The position numbers and the translations under genes were made by a program. The notes beneath the pieces were generated by a model. It was not told the origin of the DNA and ran no database searches. It saw only the letters and a list, made by a program, of their open reading frames with translations. Source: PWXP01 sp034005525 (lineage in GTDB: Bacteria; Planctomycetota; Planctomycetia; Pirellulales; Thermoguttaceae). From it: DNA of 64,000 bases. This document shows, in pieces, positions 41,061 to 50,000 of the stretch (the stretch's first letter is position 1; each line of letters begins with the position of its first letter). The stretch is from positions 1 to 64,000 of the forward strand of contig JAVEUP010000007.1 of the NCBI GenBank assembly GCA_034005525.1. Direction: 5' to 3'.

Positions 41061-41272
41061 CGTAGGGTGGGTGGTTCTGGACGCGACAGCGGCCTTACTT
41101 CACCCACGCGCACCGGCTTGCTCTTCGTTGCCGGGTGGTTGGTTCCGGGTGTCAAATTAGCCAGGTCCACCCACACAGGGTGGACCGGCTTGTTCTTGAT
41201 ATGGAGCGTGGATTTCAACGAATTGCCGCATGGTTGAGCCCGTCTGCCGCGACAGCCGGAATCACCTATCCT
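41061..41272. repeat. Decayed copy of the GTAGGGTGGGTGG palindrome
   Basis: A left arm GTAGGGTGGGTGGTTCTGG (from 41061) and a degraded right arm CCGGAATCACCTATCCT (41257-41273) bracket the inner TTCACCCACGCG also seen in the cysK-metG copy, plus a perfect GGTCCACCC-ACACA-GGGTGGACC hairpin (41164-41186). It fills the gap between the two isomerase-like genes. Confidence 0.55.
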
Positions 41273-42173
41273 GCACGTGCTGCACGCGATCCAGAAGGTA
41301 CTCGCGCGAGGTTCGCAAAGCCGCGGTCATGGCATCCGGCTCCGGTTCGCCGTGCATGAACGGATTAACGTACCATCGATACTTGATCTCGGCCAGGGCG
41401 GCCAACCACGGAGTGACGTCGGTCGGCCCGATGCCCGGAAGCTGCATTGTGCCAGGCTGGGCCTGCCATGCGTAGAAGAACAGCAACTGTTCGCCACAAA
41501 TGCGGATGGCGTCTTCTACCGGCGTCTTCTTCTGCTGCAAGTGGTACGGCGCCAAGGCGATACCCAGCCGAGGGTTGCGGTTGACATCAACAAACGCCTT
41601 CAATGAATCAAGCGAGTCGAGCAGCGCGTTGCCATGGTTCTCGATGGCCAGGCACACGTCGTGCTTCTCAGCCAGTTCCAACTCGGGCTCGAGGGCCTCG
41701 ACGAACTCCTTCATCCGAGCGGGCATATCTTCAGGCGGAGACGGCCGCGTGCTGCCGCGGACGGCCACGCCCCCGCCCATCGCACCGATGAAATCGGCGT
41801 ACTTCCGAAACCCGCCGCTGTACACCGACCACGCATACGGCTTCAGTCTGTTCCGCTCGAGGACCTCCTTCAGCCCGTCGGGACCGAGGCGGTCCTTGGC
41901 GTCGTCGAGGTGCGGGCAACCCGCGTGAGGCGACCAGATGTCGATCGCCTCGAACCCCAGCGCCGCAATGCGCTCGCATGCCTGTTCGATCGGCAGGCTT
42001 GTGTAATGGATCGACGAGGTCGAAAGGCGCATGGTCCACGGGTCGGCCGGCGCCGGCCAAGCCCGGGCACCCACCGCGCACGCGGCAGTTGTGACGGCCG
42101 ATTGTGCGAGGAACTGCCGCCGGGAAACGACGGCAGGACGACTCTTGGCGTGGTCATTTTGTACGAACTTCAT
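41262..42173 (-). CDS. Tat-exported sugar isomerase/epimerase-like protein
   Basis: A 303-residue product beginning with a Tat signal (VSRRQFLAQSAVTTAAC) and a presumptive export cleavage near ARAWPAPA. The mature barrel resembles the xylose isomerase-like family (FEAIDIWSPHAGCPHLDD, ELAEKHDVCLAIENHG, PRLGIALAPYH, GEQLLFFYAWQAQ, DVTPWLAALAEIKY), with Glu/His/His/Asp positions that would bind a metal. Export suggests action in the periplasm on imported or surface sugars. It lies 215 bases from the non-exported paralogue and 290 from the oxidoreductase gene, on the same strand. Substrate unknown. Confidence 0.85.
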   Translation of the reverse strand: MKFVQNDHAKSRPAVVSRRQFLAQSAVTTAACAVGARAWPAPADPWTMRLSTSSIHYTSLPIEQACERIAALGFEAIDIWSPHAGCPHLDDAKDRLGPDGLKEVLERNRLKPYAWSVYSGGFRKYADFIGAMGGGVAVRGSTRPSPPEDMPARMKEFVEALEPELELAEKHDVCLAIENHGNALLDSLDSLKAFVDVNRNPRLGIALAPYHLQQKKTPVEDAIRICGEQLLFFYAWQAQPGTMQLPGIGPTDVTPWLAALAEIKYRWYVNPFMHGEPEPDAMTAALRTSREYLLDRVQHVQDR

Positions 42174-42268
42174 GTGGGTCTCCTTGATAGGTTCCGAGCG
42201 CCACCGGCCGGCTTGCCCGGCCCGGAGCGCTGGTCAGTCGGCTACTGCGGCGTCCAAGTTCGCCCGCG

Positions 42269-42317
42269 CTCGCCTGCACGTTGCCGCCGCCGGAGGCGGC
42301 GGCAACGTGCAGGCGAG
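42269..42317. repeat. Perfect 23-bp hairpin with three-base loop
   Basis: Left arm 42269-42291 (CTCGCCTGCACG...GCCGCC), loop GGA (42292-42294) and exactly complementary right arm 42295-42317. It sits in the 290-base gap between the two genes and could attenuate or stabilise a shared transcript. The rest of the gap is unremarkable. Confidence 0.85.
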
Positions 42318-42463
42318 ATATTCGGGTGACTGCTGTTCGTTTAGCTCACTGACCACAGCTCCGGCGGGGCAAGCCCGCAGGTGGTTCTTTGTGCAACTCC
42401 AAACTTGTGTAGAGCAACGAGCCATTCCCCCGGGCTTTGTGCCGATGGAATCGGGTTTGGTTA

Positions 42464-43831
42464 CTATATCTCCTTGGTCATACCGGGCACCGGCGGCTCG
42501 TAAACGCCGTTGGGGCCGGCCTGGACGGGCGCGGGGCTGTCGAACGTCATCGCGTCGATGTCCGCGACGAACTGGAAGTCGGAATTGAGCATTTCATCCC
42601 AGGTGAGGTACGCGCCGGTGTGAGCGGCGGTGCGTCCCAGAAGCGAGGCCAGATTCGCCTCGCCGGCACGCCGGGCCTCGTTGTGCGGCGTGTCGTTGCG
42701 AATGGCATCGAGCAGGAGCTGCCATTCCTCTACATAGGGGTTGTTGTCGCGCTGGCCGTACTCCCAAGTTAACTCGCCTTGTTCCATGTCGTGGCTTTTG
42801 TAGATGCGGGGCTTCGGCTGGCCGAGGCTCTCCATAATGACCGCCGAGCCTTTGCTGCCATGCGCGAAGTCGGAATACGTACTCCAGCAGTCGGGCATGT
42901 GCCGCGAGAAGGCAAACAGCTTGGTGCCGTCGGCAAAGGTGTATTCGACCGTGAAGTGGTCGAACTGGTTTCCGGCCTGCGGGTAGCACCGCCCGCCCAT
43001 CGCCTGGGCAGAGACGGGCCACGCGCCCTTGGCCCAACAGGCGACGTCGACATTGTGGCAGTGCCAGTCGACGTAGAAGCCCCCTGAAACCCAAGTGAAG
43101 CTGTTGGGACGTTGTAGTTGAAAGAGCAATTCGTCGGCCCCTTCGGGCAGCGGCCTACCATGAACCGGCCCGTGTACGCGGTAGATGCGCAGGGTATGCA
43201 CGTCGCCGATTTCGCCATCGTGAATCCGCCGGATCACCTCCTGCCGAGCTTTCGAGTGCCGCCACATGAGCCCGCACGCCATCTTGAGGTTCTTCTGTTC
43301 CGAAGCCTCGGCCGCCTTCAGCCAGCGGCGCGTAGCGGGAGCGTCGACTGCGAACGATTTTTCGGCAAATACATGAACGCCCTTCGCCACGGCATACTCA
43401 AACTGCGAAGGACGAAAGTTCGCGTGCGTGGTCAGCATAACCACGTCGCCCGGACTGAGTGAATCGATCGCATGCTTGTAGGCGTCGAACCCGACGAAAC
43501 GCCGCTCCGGCGGCACATCGACCTTGTCGGCGAATTGCTCGGAGAGGCGACTGTGGCTGGCTGAGAGCCGGTTCTCGAACAGGTCGGCCATGGCGTGAAG
43601 CTTTACGGGTCCGCCGCTAGCCGCGAAGGCGTTGCCCACGGCCCCGGTGCCGCGCCCGCCGCAACCGATCAGGGCCAGCTTGATCGTCGAGTCACCTTGG
43701 GCATGGCATTTCGGCACCAGGGCTCCGGCCAGGACCGAAGCAGCGGCCGCTCTGCCCGTGCGCCCGAGGAACTGGCGGCGTGACTGGCCGTCGGGGAAAC
43801 GTTTGGGGATGTCGGATGGGGTCGGCTTCAT
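42464..43831 (-). CDS. Tat-exported Gfo/Idh/MocA family oxidoreductase
   Basis: Predicted as 455 residues from the ATG at 43831, with AGGAG seven bases upstream; the longer frame from 43894 is not signal-like. A Tat signal (QSRRQFLGRTGRAAAASVLAG) precedes the Rossmann domain (KLALIGCGGRGTGAVGNAF, then AEKSFAVDAPATRRWL with the catalytic-type EKSF replacing the common EKP). The C-terminal beta-sheet domain follows (VHGRPLPEGADELLF, SGGFYVDWHCHNVDVACWAK). Such NAD(P)-dependent enzymes oxidise sugars or inositols. Periplasmic export by Tat would carry the folded protein with cofactor. It lies with two isomerase-like genes on the same strand. Confidence 0.9.
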   Translation of the reverse strand: MKPTPSDIPKRFPDGQSRRQFLGRTGRAAAASVLAGALVPKCHAQGDSTIKLALIGCGGRGTGAVGNAFAASGGPVKLHAMADLFENRLSASHSRLSEQFADKVDVPPERRFVGFDAYKHAIDSLSPGDVVMLTTHANFRPSQFEYAVAKGVHVFAEKSFAVDAPATRRWLKAAEASEQKNLKMACGLMWRHSKARQEVIRRIHDGEIGDVHTLRIYRVHGPVHGRPLPEGADELLFQLQRPNSFTWVSGGFYVDWHCHNVDVACWAKGAWPVSAQAMGGRCYPQAGNQFDHFTVEYTFADGTKLFAFSRHMPDCWSTYSDFAHGSKGSAVIMESLGQPKPRIYKSHDMEQGELTWEYGQRDNNPYVEEWQLLLDAIRNDTPHNEARRAGEANLASLLGRTAAHTGAYLTWDEMLNSDFQFVADIDAMTFDSPAPVQAGPNGVYEPPVPGMTKEI

Positions 43832-44254
43832 GTTCGTCTCCTGAGGTTGTGTGCGGTGGTGGGGAATCCGGGCAACGCGGCACGGCGGGCACACGCCGCC
43901 GAACCGCCCGATAGTCTAGCACAAACGGTATTAGGACCGACAGCCGGTTGAGCGGAACTCGCCGGACAGGGCGTTTGACCACGCGCCACGCGGGGTGCGG
44001 TCGCACCGGATGCTCGGGGCACGTGGCGCGCAGCCGGCCAACGCAGCGTTGCAGTGGCAGCTGACTCGCCGGCCCGTGCTCCCGCCGACACGTTGTACTC
44101 GAACCACACGCCGCGGGCGCCCGGCTCGACCTCCAGGTTCGGCAAAGAGCGTTTTCCGCTTTGGTAGTCCGGGGGCAGATAACTTTCGGCAGGCGATCCG
44201 AAATGATGGCAGGGTCTTGACTGGTAACGGGTTACGGGCCAAAATTGGTGTTGA

Positions 44255-44292
44255 CCCGGCGGTTCATACCCTGCCCGGCGGTTCATACCCTG
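44255..44292. repeat. 19-bp direct tandem repeat
   Basis: CCCGGCGGTTCATACCCTG occurs twice back to back (44255-44273 and 44274-44292). The 608-base gap 43832-44439 is otherwise without a supported gene; a possible TAGAAT -10 box lies at 44415-44420. Confidence 0.75.
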
Positions 44293-44439
44293 CCGAACCG
44301 GCGAGGCTAATGAATGAGCACGGCCACGGGCCGGCGAAACAAATACAAGTTCGGAACGGAGGTGGTGCGTGCGGCGGCATTCAAACGGGGGTGTGGGGCG
44401 GCGGCTCGACGCGTTAGAATACTGACAGAGGAACTCACG

Positions 44440-44658
44440 ATGACCATTGAACTGACCGCACAACAATTGCAGGTGCTGGATGGCGGGGAACCCGGAATTC
44501 CACGCGTCGTTGATCCCCGAAACAACGCCTCGTACGTCCTGGTGAGCGAAGCCGAGTACGAAGCGGTGCGCGACGTTCTCGAAGACGAGCGACGGCAGCG
44601 GGGTATCCGCAAAGTGGCCCTGCGGAACGCCATTGGACGGATGGATGACGTGCCATGA
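44440..44658 (+). CDS. Antitoxin of a MazF-type module
   Basis: A 72-residue product from the ATG at 44440 (AGAGG upstream); the longer frame from 44314 lacks a binding site. It begins MTIELTAQQLQVLDGGEPGI and continues with VVDPRNNASYVLVSEAEYEAV, a pattern seen in antitoxins encoded just before MazF/PemK toxins. The C-terminal half is charged and would wrap the toxin. Its stop overlaps the toxin start by four bases (ATGA), as is standard in such modules. Confidence 0.75.
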   Translation: MTIELTAQQLQVLDGGEPGIPRVVDPRNNASYVLVSEAEYEAVRDVLEDERRQRGIRKVALRNAIGRMDDVP

Positions 44659-45002
44659 TCCGTCCGGGCGAAGTCTACATGGCCGATTTTGCGGAAGCTG
44701 GGCCGCACCCAGTGATTGTGCTGTCACGGGATGAGTTGAATCGCGGCCGATACGCGTTGGTCGTGGCATGTACGTCGGCTCGGTTTGCGATTCGAAGTCA
44801 GCTCCCCAATTGTGCTCCTTTTCGGAGCGGCGACTTCGGGTTTACAGCCGACTGCGTGGCACAGTGCGAAAACTTGCTGTCCATCGAGTTGTCGCAACTC
44901 GACCTCTCGGATGGGCCGCTGGGGGTACTCGACGACACGGCGTTTCGGGACGTGATCAGGGCAATTGGCTACGTGATGGACTCGGACTGCGAGCCAGCCT
45001 GA
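44655..45002 (+). CDS. MazF/PemK-family mRNA interferase toxin
   Basis: A 115-residue protein with a MazF-like core (RPGEVYMADFAEAGPHPVIV, RGRYALVVACTSAR, FTADCVAQCENLLSI). The family cleaves mRNA at short sites, using an Arg/Thr or Ser pair near CTSAR. Its ATG overlaps the antitoxin stop, so it is translationally coupled and should be neutralised by it. Modules of this type often mark mobile or plastic stretches, which fits the surrounding 44-47 kb region. Confidence 0.85.
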   Translation: MIRPGEVYMADFAEAGPHPVIVLSRDELNRGRYALVVACTSARFAIRSQLPNCAPFRSGDFGFTADCVAQCENLLSIELSQLDLSDGPLGVLDDTAFRDVIRAIGYVMDSDCEPA

Positions 45003-45037
45003 CGTAGTTCCGAACTAACGGATGAACGAGAGCGGCG

Positions 45038-45195
45038 GTGAAGGTGACCGAGACCGGGCAGGTGATCTACAAGGCCGAGAAGCCGGGAGCCCCGGCAGAC
45101 GGTTCGAGCTTCCGCTCGGAGCACGATTCCAAACTGGTGCGGCAGCACCTACCGCCCACCGCGGCTCCGGGCCTGGATTTTTGGGGGTCAATTTT
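45038..45195 (+). pseudogene. Possible remnant of an IS91-type transposase
   Basis: The frame reads VKVTETGQVIYKAEKPG followed by unrelated sequence. The first 17 residues are reminiscent of the segment preceding the C-terminal part of IS91-like transposases, with no catalytic part left. Very short and supported only by this resemblance; no transposon ends are visible. Confidence 0.25.
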
Positions 45196-45528
45196 CGCGT
45201 TTTTCACATGCGCCCCCCCATTCTTACCCCCTTGGCCGCCAAGCTGCTGGCTGTCACCCACCCCTGACCCCTGACACCTCAGTCTCGGTTCGGGTCCGTC
45301 GGGCAGGAGCATATACGCATGTACACGTACCGAAGCCTATCAAATCCGGCGCCGGATTGCAAGGCTGAAAAAGAGGCCAGCGGATGGCTGCTGGTTGCCG
45401 TGGATCGCCGAACCGCGGGTCGTCAAATCGGCAGCCCCTTTCGTCGGACCAAGCCTAGTCCAGAGAGCCATATCAACTTTTGAGCTGGAAAAGCTGCCAC
45501 TGGTTATAGATCAGTAATGTCCCCGCCC

Positions 45529-45650
45529 TTTGGAGTGCGGCGGCTTGACGCCGCTTTGGCCATACCTTTTCCTCCTCGCCTCCAACGGCCACCGTGCGGA
45601 ACGCCAAAGCTCACGCAAACGAAAGCGGCGTCAAGCCGCCGCACTCCAAA
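45529..45650. repeat. 122-base element with perfect 29-bp inverted arms
   Basis: Left arm 45529-45557 (TTTGGAGTGCGGCGGCTTGA...) and right arm 45622-45650 are exact complements. The 64-base interior contains no gene. The arm sequence is also widely seen, as I recall, in Planctomycetes and Verrucomicrobia as a dispersed repeat. The rest of 45003-46019 contains only this, the possible transposase remnant and the promoter. Confidence 0.85.
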
Positions 45651-45925
45651 ACGGCCGAAGCGGCTTGGGGGAGTCGGCCGGTTCTTCCGGACCTTTTAGA
45701 ACGCTCCGCCCAAACGAGATCCAGCCTACCGCTCCTTCATCCCCAAGTTCCTGCAGTCTACACTCTTCGGTACGGTGTTGGGGTCCAATATCTCCCGGCC
45801 CGCGCCTCCCCAAAGGACAGATGGTACAATGAAGATACGAGAATGTCCGCCCGTTTTGGCCGCTCCCGACAACTCTTCGAGCACTCGTTCCGAAAATCCA
45901 AGAAGCCGTCCCGCCTGCTCCCCCC

Positions 45926-45954
45926 TTGACTTTCCATTTCCTCCCGTCTATGCT
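45926..45954 (+). promoter_or_regulatory. Sigma-70-like promoter of the VapBC-type module
   Basis: TTGACT (45926-45931), 17 bases, then TATGCT (45949-45954). Start near 45961, about 59 bases before the antitoxin ATG. Confidence 0.6.
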
Positions 45955-46019
45955 TAAACGCTGTGGGGGCAGTGAAATCTCCTATCCGTTTTCCGCGGTG
46001 GCACACTGGGAGTGGAACC

Positions 46020-46283
46020 ATGGAACGTATTTCTGTGGTCGACGCCGGGCGTCAGTTCGACGCGCTGATTAGCCGTGTTTTGCGCACAGGGGTCACCATC
46101 GAGCTGGAGCGAGACAACCAAGTGATCGCTCAACTATCCCCCGCAGGACGTCGAGTCCCGGTTGCCGACCTCAACCGCATCTTCGACAGTTTTCCCCCAC
46201 TGAGCGATGACGCAGATTCCTTCGGCCGGGACATTGAACGTGTTCGACGAGAAGTCCCGCAGGAAACGGATTCATGGGGCTGA
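46020..46283 (+). CDS. Phd/YefM-like antitoxin of the VapC module
   Basis: An 87-residue product from the ATG at 46020 with GGGAG eight bases before it. MERISVVDAGRQFDALISRV and EIELERDNQVIAQLSP-like sequence match the Phd/YefM DNA-binding fold, and the C-terminal half (DRIFDSFPPL..., ERVRREVP) would hold the toxin. It likely represses its own promoter at 45926. It overlaps the PIN toxin gene by 10 bases. Confidence 0.75.
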   Translation: MERISVVDAGRQFDALISRVLRTGVTIELERDNQVIAQLSPAGRRVPVADLNRIFDSFPPLSDDADSFGRDIERVRREVPQETDSWG

Positions 46284-46678
46284 TCATCGACACAAGTGTT
46301 TTCGTCCGTTGGGAACGAAGCGGCCGGAAGATTGACTTCTCTGCGTGGGACGACCAGGGCGAAGCCGCACTCAGCGTGATTACCGCTTCGGAACTCCTGG
46401 TTGGGGTGCAACTTGCCGACTCCGAAGCCCGTCGACAGCGACGGTCGGCGTTTGTCGAGTCGGTCCTGGCACAGATTCCCATTCGGGCGTTCACGCTCGA
46501 AGTCGCGCGCGTTCACGCCGAGCTATTCGCCACACTCAGCCGTTCGGGCCGAATGATCGGTGCGCATGACTTGATGATCGCCGCCACCGCAAGGCACGAC
46601 GATTGCGCCGTGTTGACGACGAACGTCGCAGAGTTCGAGCAGGTTCCTGACTTGCAGGTCATCGGACTGCCAACGTAG
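46274..46678 (+). CDS. PIN-domain ribonuclease toxin, VapC-like
   Basis: A 134-residue PIN domain. The acidic residues that hold the metal are in the expected order: Asp6 in IIDTSVFV, Glu in ASELLVGV near 42, Asp in GAHDLMIAA near 97 and Asp or Asn near NVAEFEQV. The fold is complete from start to end. It should cleave a tRNA or rRNA when freed from its antitoxin. It overlaps the upstream antitoxin gene. Confidence 0.87.
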   Translation: MGLIIDTSVFVRWERSGRKIDFSAWDDQGEAALSVITASELLVGVQLADSEARRQRRSAFVESVLAQIPIRAFTLEVARVHAELFATLSRSGRMIGAHDLMIAATARHDDCAVLTTNVAEFEQVPDLQVIGLPT

Positions 46679-46707
46679 TCGTAAGGGCTCGCGAAGGAAT
46701 CACGACA

Positions 46708-46887
46708 ATGGGAAGCCAAACCGTGAATCTATTGGCACCCGTAACTCTGGCGGTGGCCGTGGTGTCGGCCCTGTCGCAGTCCGCCGCGCGCGCCGAGTTA
46801 GTTTCCGGCGGCAAGGCGCGAACGCGGATCGTGATCGCCGAAGCGCCGCGGGGCCGATCCAGAGCCACGTCAATTTCCACATGCTGA
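46708..46887 (+). pseudogene. Truncated start of a DUF4838-like gene
   Basis: The frame has a good AAGGA and encodes a signal peptide (LLAPVTLAVAVVSALSQSAA) and then ELVSGGKARTRIVIAEAPRG, the typical opening of DUF4838/alpha-glucuronidase N-domains. It ends abruptly after 59 residues with STSIC-like residues and TGA at 46885-46887. The remainder of the gene is absent. It is best read as a broken remnant, though a small secreted peptide is not excluded. The DUF4838 gene at 1414 opens similarly. Confidence 0.5.
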
Positions 46888-47019
46888 TGCCTCGAAGGAT
46901 GTCCGAGAAAACGATGGTTCCTTCCCTGCAAGCGGCAGGGAGCCGGCAATCGTTATCCAGAACGCAAAACGGCACCGTCCGTCTCGAGCAGGCGCCGGCA
47001 ACAACGAAAGGTAATCTCC

Positions 47020-50000
47020 ATGCGAAGTGCAATCCTGCGGCTTTTCACCTGCGGCATGTCCGCCGTTGCGGTTTTCTCGGCGTCGTTGCAAGGTTCGGGG
47101 CAGGCGGCCGAGCGCACGGTCTATGTGTCGCCGGCCGGCGATGACGCCTGGTCGGGCGACCTGGCGGAACCCAACGGCGAGGGGACCGAGGGCCCGGTGG
47201 CAAGCGTTGCCCGCGCGCAGCAGCGCGTTCGCGAAATCAACGCCGAAGGGGCGAAGATGCCGGTGACCGTGCTGCTGCGCGAGGGCACGTACCGGCAGAG
47301 CCGGCCGTTGATCTTCACGCCGGCCGATTCGGGAACGAAGGCCGCTCCGGTCACCTACGCGGCCTATCCCGGCGAGCGGCCGGTGATCAGCGGAGGGTTT
47401 CCGATTGCCGGCTGGGAGCCCGATGGCCGGCTTTGGCGGACCCGCGTGCCGGAAACGTCCCTGGGCCGCCCTTGGCGATTCAACCAGCTCTTTGTCAACG
47501 GCGGGCGGCGCACCCGCGCCCGCACCCCCAACCGCGGCGAGTTTTTCCGCACCGACGGGCCCGCCGGGCGAAACCACAACCGGGCGTTCTACTTCCACGA
47601 AGGCGACATCCGGCAGTGGGACCGCCTGGAGGACGCCATCGTGGTGGTGTACCATTCCTGGGAAACTTCGATCCATCACGTTCGATACGTGGACGTGGAG
47701 TCGCGCAGCGTGCTGCTGCGCGAGCCCGCCCCGTGGCCGATGGGACGCTGGCAGCGGCAGCAGCGATACTATGTCGAGAACGTCTTCGAATCGCTGGACG
47801 AGCCGGGCGAGTGGTACTTCAACCGCGAGACGGAAACGCTGTACTACTATCCCATGCCGGGCGAGACGCCCGAGACGGTGGAGGCGATTGCCCCGGTTGT
47901 CACCTCGACCCTGGTGGAAATCCAGGGCGACCCGGCCAACGACGAGTACGTCGAGCACCTGCACTTCCGCGGCATCGCCTTCCGGCATACGAACTCGAAC
48001 CTGCGCCGGCTGCGCAATCCGAGCCAGGGCGAAGTCTATCAACCGGGCCTCGTCCAGGCCGCCGGCTTGCGCCACGCCAGCTTCGTCGACTGCACCATTG
48101 CCAACACGGGCGCCCACGCCATCTGGCTGGGGGCAGGCTGCAGCGACAACCTCGTTCATCGCTGCCACCTGCACGACCTCGGCGGCGGCGGCGTATACAT
48201 CGGCGGCGGCTGGGGCGTCCACGTTGAATTCCCGACCGGCGGCAATACGGTGGACAACAACTTCATCCACGACGGCTCCTACATGTTCCGCGGCGCGCAC
48301 GGCATTTGGATCGGCCGAAGCTCCCACAACACGGTCACCCACAACGAGATCTCGAACTTCGACTATTCCGGCATCTCGTGCGGCTGGTCGTGGGGTTTCC
48401 AGCCCAGCACGGCCAACCACAACACCCTCGATTTCAACTACATCCACCACATCGGAAATGGCGACGGCCTCGGCGACATGGGGGCTATCTACACCCTCGG
48501 CCTGTCGCCGGGCACCACGATCCGCAACAACCACATCCACGACGTCTACAACTACGCCCAGGTTTCGCACGGCTCGGGCATCTATCCCGACGAGGGCAGC
48601 ACGGGCATCCTGATCGAGAACAACGTGGTCTATCGCGTGCGCAACAGCCCGCTGTTCATGCACTACGGCAAGGAGTGCCTCGTCCGCAACAATATCCTGG
48701 CTCTTGGCGACGCCGGCCAACTGCGGCGCTCCCGCGAGGACCGGCGCTGCCATTACGTGGCCGAGGGGAACATCGTCTACGGCGGCGAAAACACGGCCAT
48801 GCTCGACGGGCGGTGGACCAACCACGACTGGCAGCTCGGCCGCAACGTCTATTGGAGCACCGGGGGCGAGCCCGAGTTCATGGGCATGGACTTTCCCGCC
48901 TGGCAGGAGTTCGGCAAGGACGAGGGCTCGATCGTCGCCGACCCGCTCTTCGTGGACCCGGAGAACGGCGACTTCAGGCTGAAGCCCGAGTCGCCGGCCC
49001 TGGCGTTGGGCTTCGAGCCCATCGACGTCGAGCGGGCGGGGCTGTATGGCGATCCGGAGTGGGTCGAGCTGCCGAAGCAGTATCCGAACCGGCAGCGCAA
49101 CGAGGTCGAGCCGCCGGTCGAGCCGCCGTTCGTGGTCCATTTCGACTTCGAGGCGGAGGAGCCGGACGCCCCGCCGCGCGACGGCACGATCGTTGCCGGC
49201 CAACACGGCGCCTCCGTGCTGGTCGCGGGTGATCACTCCGCAGGCGGCACGCAGAGCCTGAAGTTCACCGACGCCGCGGACCAACAATATACGTGGACCC
49301 CGCACCTCTATTACCGTCCCGCCCCGCCCTACTCGGAAGGCTCCGTCAAGCTGAGCTGGGACATGCGCAACTGCCCCGACGCGCCTGCCAGGTTCTTCAT
49401 CGAGGTGCGCCAGTTGGAGCCCGGCGCCCCCTACCGCGTCGGGCCCCGGGTGTGGGTGGAGAAGGACGGGACCGTGACCGCCGGCGGGCAGGGGCTCGGC
49501 ACGATCCCGGCGGGCGAATGGGTGAACGTGGCCATCGACCTCGAACTGGGCGAGAACGCGCCGCCGACCTACCGCCTTGCCCTTGCCGTGCCGGGCCGCG
49601 AGACGATCGTCCGCGAGCTGCCCTACCAGAGCAACGACTTCCAGCGGATCGACTGGCTGGGAATCAGCAGCACCAGCAACGCCGCCACGGTATTCCACAT
49701 CGACAACCTCAAGCTGGGCACGGAGGAGCAGTTGGCCGAGCCCCCCCGGCGCCGCCCCGTTCCACGGTTCGAAACCCGGCGTCGGACCGGTGAACCGGCC
49801 AACGATCAAATGCTTGTGGGGCACTGGAACTTCGAGGGGAGCGACGGCTACACGGCCGACGACCGCTCGGGCCACGGGAACCACGGTGAGATCTGGTCGC
49901 GCTTGGCCGCCGGCGAGTTCGGCACCGCGATGCTTTGTACAGCGAAGGCCTCCCACGTCACCATCGAGGACCATGGGAGCCTGGATTTCGGCACCGGCGA

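Noticed and set aside
43828..44769. Minus-strand frame with a plausible stretch SLPNLEVEPGARGVWFEYNV
   Set aside because: The stretch is short, the remainder is low-complexity, and it overlaps the antitoxin gene; too weak even for a remnant.
45022..45267. Small plus-strand gene after the MazF-type module
   Set aside because: No ribosome-binding site or recognisable domain; a neighbouring frame gives only a short transposase-like stretch.
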